A stretch of 64,000 nt of DNA from Anaeramoeba flamelloides (lineage: Eukaryota; Metamonada; Anaeramoebidae): NCBI GenBank assembly GCA_027625915.1, contig JANTQA010000051.1, forward strand, positions 3,906,501 through 3,970,500. Direction: 5' to 3'. Below are positions 45,426 through 57,902 of the stretch, in pieces. Below the pieces are notes generated by a model, which did no database searches, had not been told where the DNA came from, and was given only the letters and a program-made list of their open reading frames with translations. Made by a program: the position numbers and the translations under genes. Each line of letters begins with the position of its first letter. The first letter of the stretch is position 1.

Positions 45426-47318
45426 TTATAAAACGGCTTTTTTAAAACACCAGCTAAAATTGAGAATAGGGTCAATTTTTTGACTTTTGCAGGCAAGCAC
45501 TCGTTTCTTTTGAGACAATAAATTTGTTTGTCCCTTTTGGCAGTCGTTTGCTAGTAGCCCAACTAGCAAGGGGTGGAAAATGATGGGCTTAAATGGGAAA
45601 TGCTCTGTGATGTTTTGTGTATTGAATTTCAATTGTTTCATATAATCATTTGACAGCACATTCCAATATTCGCCACCATTTAAGCTGAATCGCACGATTA
45701 AGTCCTTGACAACTTTTTGCTTTTTGCCCCTATTATTTGAATACAAATTTAAAGGATCGTTTTTATAATCCAAATCAATTAATTGGAAATATTTTTTCGA
45801 TACTTCCAAATTGCTGACCAGCTCTCTTGCTAAGATTAAGCAAGAAAGCATAAATTTGGATCTCCCAAAGTCAAGTAGATGGTCTTTATAAAATTTTGTA
45901 CGGATGTCGTGCTCAAAAATGTGTTCTAGTCGATCAACAAATCGTTTGTCAAACCAGTATAATAGCACTTCCTCGGTAAATATTTGTTGATAAATTTTAT
46001 GTAATCTCTGTTTTAATTTATTTTCCTTTTGATTGATCTTTTCAATTTCATTTTTTGTTAGATCTTCGTTACTTTTTTTTGTTTGAAATTCAGCTATTTG
46101 CACAAGTATTTTTAAAAACTTTTTTGAAATTTTTGGTACATTATTGTTTTTGTTTTTTTTTAATAGATCTAAATATTCCATTCCTCGTTTTGGTTTTTGG
46201 TTTTGGTTTTGTTCCTGTTCTTGTTCTTCAATCTTGTCATTAGAGTGAATCAGTGACAATATCCCAATCAGAATTTCTAAGATATATTCTGTAAATGTTC
46301 TTCTTGAGTTTGTTAATAAATATTTTAAATTATTTTGGAAATTCTTTGTTTCTTTTTCGTTTGCCTTTAAGACTTGGCTGATTTTTGTTACGAGTTGGTT
46401 AGTATACGGAGTCAATTTGTTAAAAGTTGAACCTCCTGAAATTACCCACATTTGACCAACAACTAATTTAAAAATTTGCTTCCCAGATTCAACTACAGTC
46501 GATTTTTCTCTTTCGTTTAAATTCTTATTATCATTGTTCCCAAACAATTCTCTTTTCCTCCATGGTGATAGCAGTTTTTTTCCATATTTGCCAGCTTGTT
46601 TTTTGGTTTTTTGGATTGATATTTCGAGATTTGGCTTTTGATACTTTGTTTTTTTTTGATTTCGTTTGATGTTTGTATTTGTATGTGCAATGGTTTTTGA
46701 GGTAGCTTTGGTATTAGAGTTCGGGATGGAATTTATGTATTTGGTTGGTTTTGTTTTTTGATAGATCTGCTTATTCTCCATTTCAGAAATAAAATCGTCA
46801 AGTAATAATTGTTGTTCGTTCTCTTTTTTTTCAAGTTGCAATTTTGTTTTCAGATCATACTCAATGTCTTTGTAATTCAAATTGTAATCACTGTTTTGTT
46901 GTTTCGTAATCTTGTTAATGTTTTGTTCACTTTCTCTTTCCCTTTCCCTTTCCCTTTGGTTTTCGTTTTCATTTTTCTTTACTTTTACTTCTTTATTATC
47001 GTGAACTTTTTCTGAATTTTGTATGTTGTTCGTGAAAAATAAAGAGTCAGAAGTTGAATTGTTTTCCAAACCGAATCCTTGAATCGAGTTTTTTTCCAAT
47101 TCCGATGGATAATTAAAATCAAATAGATCGCTGTTGTTTTGATCAGAAACATCAGTCCCTAAACTGAAGTCAAATGATGGTAAATCTGAAGATTCGTAAA
47201 GATTGTTAGATGTAAGAGATGAAAAGAGATTGCTTATTTCATCAAAATCATCAGAATCGATCTCCAACAATTTTTTTTCGAGATCGAAAAAGTCTTTGGA
47301 ATTGATTCGATCGTTCAT
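45426..47318 (-). CDS. Hypothetical 630-aa protein, acidic/charged N-half and folded C-half
   Basis: Not recognised. A single open frame begins MNDRINSKDFFDLEKKLLEI and ends in ...FSWCFKKAVL. Residues 1-95 are rich in Asp, Ser and Asn with regularly spaced Phe/Leu (DLPSFDFSLGTD), as in acidic activation-type regions. Residues 100-260 are charged low complexity, including an Arg-Glu repeat near 120-130 and a basic cluster ending SPWRKRELFG. Residues 270-630 look folded and helical, with KQIFKLVVGQMWVISGG, YWFDKRFVDRLEHIFEHDIR and GGEYWNVLSNDYMKQL. The acidic plus basic layout suggests a nuclear protein, but that is inference. No intron is needed. Codon composition supports a real gene. Confidence 0.75.
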   Translation of the reverse strand: MNDRINSKDFFDLEKKLLEIDSDDFDEISNLFSSLTSNNLYESSDLPSFDFSLGTDVSDQNNSDLFDFNYPSELEKNSIQGFGLENNSTSDSLFFTNNIQNSEKVHDNKEVKVKKNENENQRERERERESEQNINKITKQQNSDYNLNYKDIEYDLKTKLQLEKKENEQQLLLDDFISEMENKQIYQKTKPTKYINSIPNSNTKATSKTIAHTNTNIKRNQKKTKYQKPNLEISIQKTKKQAGKYGKKLLSPWRKRELFGNNDNKNLNEREKSTVVESGKQIFKLVVGQMWVISGGSTFNKLTPYTNQLVTKISQVLKANEKETKNFQNNLKYLLTNSRRTFTEYILEILIGILSLIHSNDKIEEQEQEQNQNQKPKRGMEYLDLLKKNKNNNVPKISKKFLKILVQIAEFQTKKSNEDLTKNEIEKINQKENKLKQRLHKIYQQIFTEEVLLYWFDKRFVDRLEHIFEHDIRTKFYKDHLLDFGRSKFMLSCLILARELVSNLEVSKKYFQLIDLDYKNDPLNLYSNNRGKKQKVVKDLIVRFSLNGGEYWNVLSNDYMKQLKFNTQNITEHFPFKPIIFHPLLVGLLANDCQKGQTNLLSQKKRVLACKSQKIDPILNFSWCFKKAVL

Positions 47319-50037
47319 TTTTTGACTATTGGTTTGATTTTTGAAAGGGAGATCAAGTTTTACAAATGAAAAAAAAATGAAAATAAGTTAAAAATTTTTT
47401 CCTTTTGTTTTTCTTTGTGGACTATGAAATAAAGTTGACTTTTTAATATTTGTAGAAAAGGAATTATAACTTTAGTCTTCTCCATAAAAGATAAACATTC
47501 AAAAGGAGAACTTTTAGTGATTTTTTTCTTTTTTTAAAATCAGCAAATTGGTTTTCCATTTGGAAAGTTGAATTTGTATCATCAATGCGATGGTGTTGTT
47601 GCTAAAAATAAATTCAACTTTGGAATTTTTAATTTTGGGAAAAATTAGAAAAATATTGAGATTTTTGAATCTAAACTTTTGAACAAATTTGAGATGTTTT
47701 ATTTCTGTTTTGAGGGTTTTTAAACTTTAAAAAGAAATTTGTTCAGAAAGCAAATTATTTTTTAAGTGAGATTTTAATCCTTTTTGTCAAAAAGTTAAAA
47801 AATATGATTTTTTAAAATGTATTTAAGCGTACTGACACTTCAGTGTTCGTTTTTCCAATAAACCACGGGTAGATTGGTCACTAATAGGAGATTGTGAAAA
47901 TACATATTCTTTCAGTGAACTAAATTCAAACTACAAAAAAAAAAAGTTTTCCAAGTCAAAAAAAAAAACCAAATTAAGAAAAAAAGGATCAAATGATCTT
48001 TGGTTTTAAACTTCTATTCATAAAAAAAATAATTCACAAAGAATCAGGATTGACAAAAAAGTCAACCTAATAAAAAAAGTATAAGAGAAATATCAAACCC
48101 AAAAAATCAAAATTAAAAAAAACAATTATTTACTTCAAGAAAAATCCTTAAATAGAATTCACAATTCCAAAAAATCAAATTTGTAAGAAATTTACTTATT
48201 TTGTATTATAAATTTACGAAGGGTTAAATTTCTTCCCTTTTCAAACAAAATCTTTTCTTTCAATATCAATCAATTTAATTCGATTTAATCTAATTTGTGG
48301 TTGTATTAACACCCCTCTATATTTGAAAAAGTATTGATTTTGTGACATTCTTTCGCATAAAAAATAACTCATTTGTGAATAAATAAAAACAAAAATGAAA
48401 AAAAAAAATCACCGAGATATCAAAAAAAGCTAAAAAAGTAACTCTTCAAAACTAACAACATGTGGCTTTCAAAATTATATATTCTTTCATTTTATATTGG
48501 AAATTGGGTGTCGCTCTTTAGCACTTTTTTTCGAAAAATTTCCTAATTGTTTGATTGTTGATTTTTGGAGATCCTTCATACAAAGCTGATTTTTTCTTTA
48601 TTATTATTAGATACATATTAAAAACTTTTAATTTTTGTTTTTGAATCACGAACTATTTATTTTCAACATGTCTGATCCTTTAAAAAAAAGCCGAAGAATT
48701 AAAAACGAAAAATAATTTGAATTGATCAAATATATCATATATTAAGGTTACCAATAATGAAAGAGGGAATTTTATTTTGAATTCTAGTGTTACCTCTTTA
48801 AATGTAGGTATATTGTAAACCCTCTTCTAAAGTAAAGTTACTAAAAAATAAATTGAAACAAAATTATCGAGATAAAAACCAAATACATATTAATACAATA
48901 TTAGAAAAATTGAAACATATTTATTTTTACTTCTAAAAACTATTTTTACTGATTATCATTGTTTAAATAATAAGAAAAGAAATATTTTAGATTTTTTGTT
49001 AAATTACGGGTAGAAATCCCTTTCAAAAATTTCAAGTCTCACAGTTTATTTGAAACCGAATGATTGAAATCAGTTATTATACTAAGCTCATTAATATTTT
49101 AATTAATATGATAGTGACTGATATTCTACTATAATATATTTTGATATATACTAAAAATGGAAATCAAAAAAAATCAAAAATAATTTATTTCTTGATCATA
49201 TCTTTAACCTTTGATATAAATTGTTCTTCTTTATTTGGTTTTTAATTTTTAATTCATCATGGAAATCCTTTTCTTTGTCAATTTTTTTTATTAACAAATC
49301 ACTTCCTATTTCTCAAGAATTCACAGAATAACTTCTCTATCCAATTTTTTTCTTTAATCCATCTAATTCTAGTTTTAATTCTGTAAATATGGATATTTTT
49401 AAATTGTTTCCGAAATGAAATTTTATTGAATCTATTTGTTTGATTTTATAATTATTTTTTTTCCATTATATTGAAAACTAAAAATAATTCTGAATCTGAT
49501 TGAAATTTTTTCACCGTATTTTCTATTTGTTTCCATTCGGTCTTTTGAATTTTTTTTTTTTTTTTTTTTTTGATTTCGAAAATTCAATTCTTTTCTTTCC
49601 ATTTTTGGGTAGTATTCTTTGTTTTAGTTTTTTGTTTGATGAAAATATTTGAAAAAAGAATTTTGAAAACAAATTTTTTTGAATATATTTTGTAAAATAA
49701 TAATAAATAGTAATGTTATGAGAAATCAAAGATTATAAATTGTTTGTGTTCATATAAATTTAGAATATAAAGAAGAAAGAATTCATCGAAAATATACTTT
49801 GTTTGGATTATATATATATATATTTGATTTCAATAAATTTCTTTGGAAAGATTATTTTTTATGTTTAGCCTAGTAAAAATAGATATTTTTTTTTTTAAAA
49901 TAAACACCTTTCCAGGTCTCTACTGATTGGTTTTTTTTCTTTTATTAATTTCAAATATTCATATAAACACATTTCTAAACCCCAACACACAATTTTTAAC
50001 ATCACAGAAACACCAACATTCAATTTGCGAAAAAAAA
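47319..50037. other. Intergenic, nothing firmly recognised
   Basis: 5' flank of the 630-aa gene, then AT-rich spacer with homopolymers. No repeat family from elsewhere in the window was identified here. Confidence 0.5.
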
Positions 50038-50455
50038 ACTTATTTAATCAATTCAAAAAGAAACGCAAATTTAGAACCAATCACTAATTGAAATGTTATC
50101 TACTTTTTATAAATTAGAATATTCACAAAACAAAAAAGAAATAATTATCAATACAAATAAATCGAGGGTGTGTTAAAAATTTTGAAGAGAGCAGGAAAAA
50201 ATTAATTGCTAAATTTGTTTAAATTCTATTAGGAATTATTTGATCGATCAAAGGTTAGATACCTACCAATTAATTTTATTTGAGTTCTTCTATTTGGAAG
50301 AACTCAATTTAACCTAATTTTTATCGTATAAAAAAATTTTGATCTAACGAAACATGATTCCCTAATTCAAAAAATAAAATTAAAACAAAAACTAAAAGAT
50401 GAAAAAATGTTTTTCATATTTTACGAAAATCAAAATTTTAATCTTTCTATCTGTT
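50038..50455. repeat. Dispersed repeat E, copy 2 (inverted)
   Basis: Reverse-complement counterpart of 31240-31652: GTTTAAATTCTATTAGGAAT, AAAATTTTGAAGAGAGCAGG and TTTTATTTGAGTTCTT. Confidence 0.65.
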
Positions 50456-50710
50456 TTTTAATCCTCCTATTTCAGGATATGGATAATTTTTAATTTGGTC
50501 ATGTAAATGATATAATATTTTTTTACTTTAATATTTTAATTATTTTTCTTCTTCTCTTTTTTATCTAGTAAATTTTCTTTGATTACTCATTTCTCATAAA
50601 AAATTAATAAATATACAAAAATCAAAATTTTCTTCCAATTTGAATGAAATTATATTATTGTAATTCTGCTAACTGTTTTAGCTCTTTCGAAAATTTTGAA
50701 TTTTAGTTCT

Positions 50711-51296
50711 ATATATGTCCTTTATAAAATTAAGTACTATTTTTTTCTGATTAATATTTTTCGAAATCTAAGTTTATAACTTAATTGAATTAACCACTGG
50801 GATAATTTTTTTTAGAATAAAAACACTCTCAACTTTTGAATATCAAAAATATTTTTTGAAATTACTGTGCACTTTTTTATTTTGTTTTGAAAAATTGGGG
50901 ATGAGAAAAGTTTGAAATCAAAGAATAAGTTAATATATTAAATTAGAATACTTTTCCAGAGAGTTTATCTTTTTAGTTTAACTTTTTTTTAATTTTACCA
51001 TTTAAAAGTAAAAAAAAACATTTGAAGACCAAATTAGTGCCTTTTATAAAAAGAAAATTCCCCATAATTTCGAATTTGTTTTAGTAAATGAGTTAAAACA
51101 AGATAGTGTATCTAAAAATATACATAATTTCAAGTATGAATTCAATGATTTTGGCAAAAAATGATTTCAAGAAAAAGTTAAATTGAAACTTTATTTATTT
51201 TTATTTTTTCATTTAGTTTTTTTGATTGTATTAATGGAAGGTATTTGTTCAATTTTCCCTTTTTTAGTGTTTTTTTGGTTCGTAGAGACATATATA
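50711..51296. mobile_element. TIR-like element D, copy 1
   Basis: About 586 bp, matching 57903-58490 in reverse. Both ends carry ATATGTC (left ATATGTCCTTTATAAAATTA, right CGTAGAGACATATA). Shared core: TTCCAGAGAGTTTATCTT and CCCATAATTTCGAATTTGTT. No long frame. Confidence 0.7.
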
Positions 51297-51731
51297 TATA
51301 TATATATATATCTTTAGATAAAACAAACTCTAAGAACTAAAAAAAAGCAAAGTAACTAAAAAACCTTTAATTTGCAAAATTTGTACAAAAAAAAATGATC
51401 AAACGATAAAATTGAAAATAAAAATTAAAAAAAAATTAAATCATTTATTCAAACAAGAAATTAACTTAATTTATTTGTTTTTAATATAATTAATAAATTT
51501 ATTTCGCTTTTCAAAAATTAAAAACGAAATATTCTCACTTTAATACTTGACAATGAATCTAAATTAAAGTGGGAAAGTGTATAAGGACAAAATTAATTAT
51601 AAATATATTTAAATAAATTAATAAATGCAATAAAAAAAAAGGGGGAAAGAAGAAGGATATGATTCGATAATAATGTTTAATATAATATTTACAATAATAA
51701 TAAATGAATAAAAACAGGGTGTGTACTAGAA

Positions 51732-54669
51732 TCAAAATTTATTCAAAAATTTTGAACCAATGTTGTTGTTGAACTTCAAAAAGAATCTTCTCGAAGTGCT
51801 TTTTGAAGGTATGTTGTTAAATTTGATTTTATAATTTGTAAATTGTTCGTTTGTTTGGTAATAAATGGAAAACCAGCCCAACAGGTTCTCTTTGCCGTTA
51901 AAATCTTTTTGATAATTCTCAAAAAACTTTGGTAAGAATATCGTGTTGTTCTCGAATTGGAAGAGGTGCTTGAGGGAGTATTGTGTAGCAGAATTTAATT
52001 GCTCTGTTAAACGGTTTGGATGGAAGATTTGGATCTTATTTTGGAAATGTAAATTATAACAAGCAAAATGGATATTTGGGAAAAAATCCTTTGATTGGAA
52101 TTTTTGCCTAATATCATTTGATTTGAAATAATTTTGCGAAAGCTTGACATTTTTATTTCCTCTGAGAACTCCATTGTAAATGTCATCTAATGAGAAGTAG
52201 TGGTTGCCGATCAAATATCTGTGATTTGAAAAAAATTGCCTGAGCGCGTTTCGATCTTTCAAACTGGGGAAGCCATACACGATCAGGGAGTGGAGAAAGA
52301 GTGTGTTGTAGATATTTAAAAAGAAGGCGAGCCTTTCGTTGTCTGACATCCTGGAGAGATCGACCAATTGCAAATTGCCAGTAAGGTGCACAAATTTTTG
52401 GAAAGAGATTGATTTGGAAATGGTTTTCAAATTGATGGTCGATCGGCTCACAGAATAATGCGCGTCGAAAAGATTCATTAAAATGGATACCATTTGTTCG
52501 GCCAATTTGTATGTAATATTTAAACTATTTTCTGAGTTGATCTCATCGTTTAACAAATTATTCGTTTTGACTTGTCGCGCTAATTTGAGCTTCTTTCGAT
52601 TTGGTGAAAAGATGAATTTTTGATCATTTCGCAAGCTTTTGATTAATTTGAGATATAACAAAGATTCTTGAAAGCCTTTCCAAGAGTTTAAATTCATATG
52701 GTCAAACACTACTTCTTGTGCTTTATCAAACATATTAAGAGAATAATTTTTTTTTTGGATGCTTTTAATAATCTCTTTTCTCATTTTTGAGATGATGTTG
52801 ATTTCAAATAATGACTCTGGCTTGATGAATTTTTCAAAGATCCTTTTTGAAGCCTTTGCTAATTGCTATTCAATTTTTTTTATTTTGATTGTTTTTTTTT
52901 TTTATTTTGATTTTTTATATAATTAATTTTTTTTGATTTTTTTTTTAATAAAATTATAAGATATTAAAAAAAAAACAGTTAAAAGTTTTAAAAAACTTGT
53001 TATTGTTCATCAATAAATTGAAATTCAAAAAATGAAAATTACAAACCTTAAGATTGGGGCAACTATTTTTCAAATTTTTAACCTCTTGAAAAAACATGAT
53101 ATTTTCTTGATTGAGTTCTTGACATAAAAATTCTTTAAAATAATCCACGCCTTTAGGTATGGACAGCAGTTGTTCCAAAGATGTGATTGCAATGTTTGAT
53201 TCCTTTGTTTCCATTTCCTTCGACTTTTTTCTTTTTTGTAAATAATGCCCCTCTGAGGTATAGTGTTTTTCTGTTTCGCTATTTCCACTTTTGGTGGTGG
53301 CTGTGTTTAGTGCAATGCTATTTATAAACTCTTTTGGTATTTTTAACTCGGGCATCGAAGTGGAATGGTTTATGTTTTGGAACTTCTTTGAATTGGTGCC
53401 ATGGTCACTTAAGCGTAAACGATCCATTTCTGATTTTTTCTGCAAATGTGAATTCTGGACATTGGTTGTGTTTAATCCAAAGTCATCAAAATAGATGTCA
53501 GATCTCTTTGATTCGAATCCGTCGTTTTTGGAACCCAATTCTTGAACTTTAATATAGGTTCCCTGTTCTTTTTGATCTTGATCGTTTTTTTTTTTTTTGT
53601 GATTTTTTTTTTTTTTTTTTTTGGTTTTTTTGTGTTTAAGGAGCTTCTCAGTTTTGATCACAATGTTGCCCATATCCTTTCTTCTTTTCACAGTGTCCAT
53701 TTCAGAATGATCATCTGTATTATCAGTGCTATCGGTATTAAGTGTATGCTCGGTGTCTGATTCAATCTTGTTCCTGTATCCATTTTCTGTGCTGTGCTCG
53801 GAAAGGTCGCCAATAAGCTCGCGGTACTCGAGAATTTGCTTCAGAAGATTTTTCTGTTCCCTTTTTTGCCTTATGATTTGGATTGAAGTCTGCGAAATGA
53901 TTTGGTGGTTTTTGAGAAGCTCATGGCCAGGATGAATTTTCGTTTGGCGTTGGTCAATTTCAAATTGGATTTTCCTCTCTCGGTTCTCCAATTTTTTAAA
54001 TTGGTCCTGAAGGATCCCCAGCATTTTGGCCTTTGCTTCTAACAAATGCCGCCCAACCTTTGTCGATTGTTTTAACTTGTAAAAATCTTCATTTTGCTTC
54101 TTTGATTCCGCAAGTTCCATGTTTTCCTTTTTGAGTTTTTTCAAGAGTGTATTTGTTTCAGAACAAATGAGCTTGTGTTCTGTTTGCAATTCACTAAAGT
54201 GCCTTAGTAGCTTTGTTAGGATTTTTTTTTTAGCTTTGAGTGCATTGTTCTCTTTAACAATTTTGGAGATTTTTTCCAGTTTTTTCACTTTCAATTCTTG
54301 CTTCCTTAATTCATGTTTTGGGTTGCTTTTGGGCTGTTTCCCACGAAGAGACTTGAGTTTTTTTGTCAAGTACTTTAATTCTTTTTCTAAATTTCTTTTT
54401 TGATACTTGTCATCAAAATCCAAATTGTTTATGTTATTTGTGATTTGGTTTGTTTCGTTTTCACCAACCTTGACAACTCTTTCTTGGTTTTTGGTGTTGT
54501 TTTTTTGGTGGTTGATCTTGCGATTCTTTTTCCCTACTTTTGATTTGGCTGGAAAAAGATGCAAATTTTTCCAAGACTTTTTTCGCAATTTGTGTTTTTT
54601 ATATGTGGTATAAACATCTTTTGAAGTGGAAGTTCTTGCAGGTTCTGGTTTTTGGACTCTCAACAACAT
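51732..54669 (-). CDS. Coiled-coil + RGS + DUF547 signalling protein
   Basis: Two exons, 54669-53047 and 52865-51732, with a 181-bp intron (donor GTTTGT, acceptor GAATAG, phase 0). Product about 918 aa. Residues 1-75 are basic; 80-290 form a long Lys/Glu/Leu coiled coil. An acidic Ser/Thr/Asp stretch (about 310-330) and a poly-Lys cluster (about 350-370) follow. The RGS domain lies at about 496-616: SLEQLLSIPKGVDYFKEFLC, ENIMFFQEVKNLK, then across the splice RIFEKFIKPESLFEINI and FDKAQEVVFDHMNLNSWKGF. RGS domains speed GTP hydrolysis by G-alpha. DUF547 (about 709-870) shows NERLAFFLNIYNTLFLHSL, a FACYNLHF segment and LPKFFENYQKDFNG. The equivalent of the RGS4 DSYRRF motif is NSWKGF, so two G-alpha-contacting residues differ and GAP activity may be altered. 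DUF547 function is unknown. Confidence 0.88.
52866..53046 (-). other. 181-bp intron inside the RGS domain
   Basis: Splits the RGS domain between ...NLKNSCPNLK and QLAKASKRIFEKF. Joining the exons rebuilds the helix IV-V region of an RGS fold without a gap. T-rich interior; donor GTTTGT, acceptor AATAG. Confidence 0.85.
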
Positions 54670-56732
54670 ATTTTTTTTTAAATTTTGTTTTTGTTTTGAT
54701 TATGATGAACAAAATTTAAAAATATGACTTAAAAAAAAATGATTTTAGAATTTAAGAAAACAATTATATTTAGGGAAAGAGTTGTCAGGGTAAACTTGAA
54801 TGTTTCTTGAGAAACTATTCTTTCTCTTAATAATAGGACTTGATTACTTTTCAAAAGTATAAATATTTCCCTTTCTGAAAAAAAAAAGTGATGGGGTATT
54901 TTATAAATACAAAATTCCAGAATATTAAACGTATGGTCTTTTTGACATTATTCCATCTTTTTGGTAGCATTTTTGTCTTTTTCAAAAATGTTAGAAATTA
55001 CTAAACAAATTCGATTTTCTTTTTTTGGAGAATTAGTAATTCTGTTGAATCAGACATTGTCGGAAATAGGCACAGCGAATGTGTAAAACTTTGTTAGAAC
55101 ATTACATTTTTTTATGGAAAAAGAGCACTATTTTGTAGAAATGGTAAAAAACACAAGTTTTCTTAGTCAAGAAAAAGTTTCTTATGATAGTAAGGGTAAT
55201 TATAAACTGAAACGAAGTGAACCATAAAAGGTCTAATTTGCAATTCACAGAATTATTTGATCAATAAATGATTATCACTTTTGGAAAAAAGTGAGAAAAG
55301 GCTAATTAGTGTTTAGAAAAATTTGATCTATTTGTTTCTAAATTTGTACTTTTGCAACAATGATCTCATTTCAGGTAAACAGTTCTTGAGTGAGTTTTTT
55401 GTTATTTTGTCTCTGAGTTTTCAAATTTTTGATATTTGATCTGTGACAAAAATTAAATTATTAGCTATTCTATTTGTACAATTAAAAAATGGATTAATTT
55501 TGAAGAGAATAACAAAAAGAATGAAATAGTTAAAAAATAATTGTTATGTTGGAGAGTGAGAGTAATGATTGAGAAGTGGACATTTTTCCAAAAAAAAAAA
55601 CTCTATTTTTTAAAGATATTTGCCTTCTCATTGAGGAAACATTTTCACTCTCTTTTTGTTTAAGACTCAAATAGAAATTACAACCTTCCATTTTGAAAAT
55701 TCTTTTTGCAACAGAAAAAGTAGGAAAAGACAGAAAAATTAGGAACTTATTAATTTTTGATACAAAAGTAAACAAAGAACAAAAGTGATGATCCAAATGT
55801 TGTGAAAAATCAATAAAATCGCAAATACTAAAGGAGAGAATTTACCACTCCACCAACAACAAAACAGTTCGAAAAGAGAATTTGTTGAAATTTAAAAAAA
55901 AACCAAATTTTCTTTTCACTTTTAGTTTAAGGTTTAAAAGAGCAATTATAATTTTAAATTACAGAATTCCTTGAATCGATCGGCTGTTAATTTCATTTTC
56001 AGAATTGTAGAATTTGCTGTTTTATTAAAACGCTTCGGTTTTTGTTTTAGATTTTTATGGTAAAGTCAAATCACAATTTTGGAACTGTTATTATGAAATT
56101 CTCAGAATTGTTTTTAATAAAAATTTGATATTCAATTATTTGATCAGTACTATTAAATCAAATCAGAAATAACACAAATTCAAAGATAATCACTAGTTTG
56201 TTTTCATAGGCTTTGAAAAGTTCATGAATTCCTGAGTAGAAATTTTAAAAATTAAAAAAAATTTGATAATGTTTTTCTGTTAAATTTTCCAAATTATTTC
56301 AGAGGTAGCCTTTTGAAACTATATAAAGGTACTTAGGGTTTGGGCAAAAATGTTAATTGACTCAATTCCAAAAAAATGTCAAAATAATTAGGTTATAAAA
56401 TTCGATTTAAAAAAAGAAAAGTAATTTCATTTATTCGCTTTGAATTTTTTTGGTTTAGATGTATTACGCAAACAGCTATTGGGTGTGTTCTTTCCCTTTT
56501 CAGATCCAAAACACCATAAATTGATTGATGAACGTTTTCAAAAATGAGAAAAATGTAAATTGCCTAACTTTTTATTTTCGGAATATTCTCTCAAAACCCA
56601 AATATATGAGAATTTTTTATTTCTGAATTGGGAAGAGAATTTGAAGATATAAAGTAGTGAAATTCAATTGATCAATTTATACTGTTTGTATTTTTCAACA
56701 ATCACTATTATTTTGAAATACATAAAATTTTA
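54670..56732. other. 5' flank of the RGS-DUF547 gene, nothing recognised
   Basis: AT-rich; one 88-codon open frame (55530-55796, minus) has no family resemblance and is not called. Confidence 0.5.
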
Positions 56733-56830
56733 ATACTGGTATTTGAATAATAAATTGGAAAAAAATTCATCTTCCCTTTCCATTTTTTTTAAAAAAGGAA
56801 ATTTCCAGGAAAGAGATTTTAATTTGTGAG
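56733..56830. repeat. Partial family B copy
   Basis: Starts TACTGGTATTTGAATAATAA and runs through AAAATTCATCTTCCCTTTCC; only the left arm and part of the loop are recognisable. A further fragment lies near 57670-57740. Confidence 0.55.
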
Positions 56831-56998
56831 CTAACTTTATTTGTTTGGTACTTTTTATTACGGTTTGATATTTATAATTACTATTGAATTCGAAATGAAA
56901 TCAAGAGTCCTGGTTAGGAAAAGAATACCAGTGTTGAACAAATAATGGTCAACTGAAATTTTATCCCATTTAAATTTCAAATAACAGTACTCTTAATT

Positions 56999-57196
56999 GT
57001 CAAATAAAAAGATCAAAATTTACATTCAGCTTACCAAAATAATCTTTTTTGAAGAATTAAAACCAATTATCAAAAGTCCTCAATTCTGGAATGCAAATAA
57101 ATAATTTAAGCTTGTTTAAAAATTTGAAATGTTACTTGATTATTTATGAAATCTTTTTTCGTAAACTGAAGGAAAATTTTGTTACCTTTATTTGAC
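56999..57196. mobile_element. MITE family G copy
   Basis: About 198 bp. GTCAAATAAAAAGATCAAAA at the left; TTTTGTTACCTTTATTTGAC at the right is its inverse. About 45-bp inverted ends including TTCAGCTTACCAAAA against TTCAGTTTACGAAAA. Confidence 0.65.
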
Positions 57197-57902
57197 TATT
57201 CATAGTTTAGATTCTATACTTTGAGTAAAATTCTGATAAATTCGCTAAAGTGGTGGATTACTTGAATTTTCCCAGACTAATCAAATTAAAAAAAAAAAAC
57301 TTGAGATTTTTTCTTCTTTTTAGATTTTTCAATCAGCACAACCTTTCACTAAATGAAATATTACTGGTAGAAATTTTTAGTTTGTTTCAAGAACCTCAGA
57401 TCTGTTATTTTTTATCATATTTGTGTTAAAAATTTAAAATTTGGATCAAAATTCAGGTGATTGTCGACTTTCATTTAAGAATTCTTATATTTCATTTCGG
57501 ATTGTAATTTCACCAAAAAGAATTCTATATAACACAAAAAAGCAACAAAAAAATAATGACAATCACAAATAAACATTGATAACTTGCCAAAAAGATACTA
57601 TCTGTGAAATATAAATATGAAAATGCAGTGAAAACTTTGTAACCCTTTTATTATTTAGGGAAAAATAATGTTAACAAAATTTTCACTTCATTTCCATATT
57701 TTTCTTTACTAAACCGAGTTATCAAAGGAGAAAATTGTAAATTATGACAGCCTTTCAAAAGAAAAAAAAAACAAAGTGAAATTTTTTATTATTTATAATT
57801 TAAACACATTCATATATTTACTATTTGACGGATAATTAGTCATAATGTACTTACCTCTTTTCAAGTTATTTTTTGGTAATTTTTTTACTTTTCTATTCGT
57901 TT

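Noticed and set aside
55530-55796. 88-codon minus-strand frame
   Set aside because: No family resemblance, non-ATG-supported context and ordinary intergenic composition.
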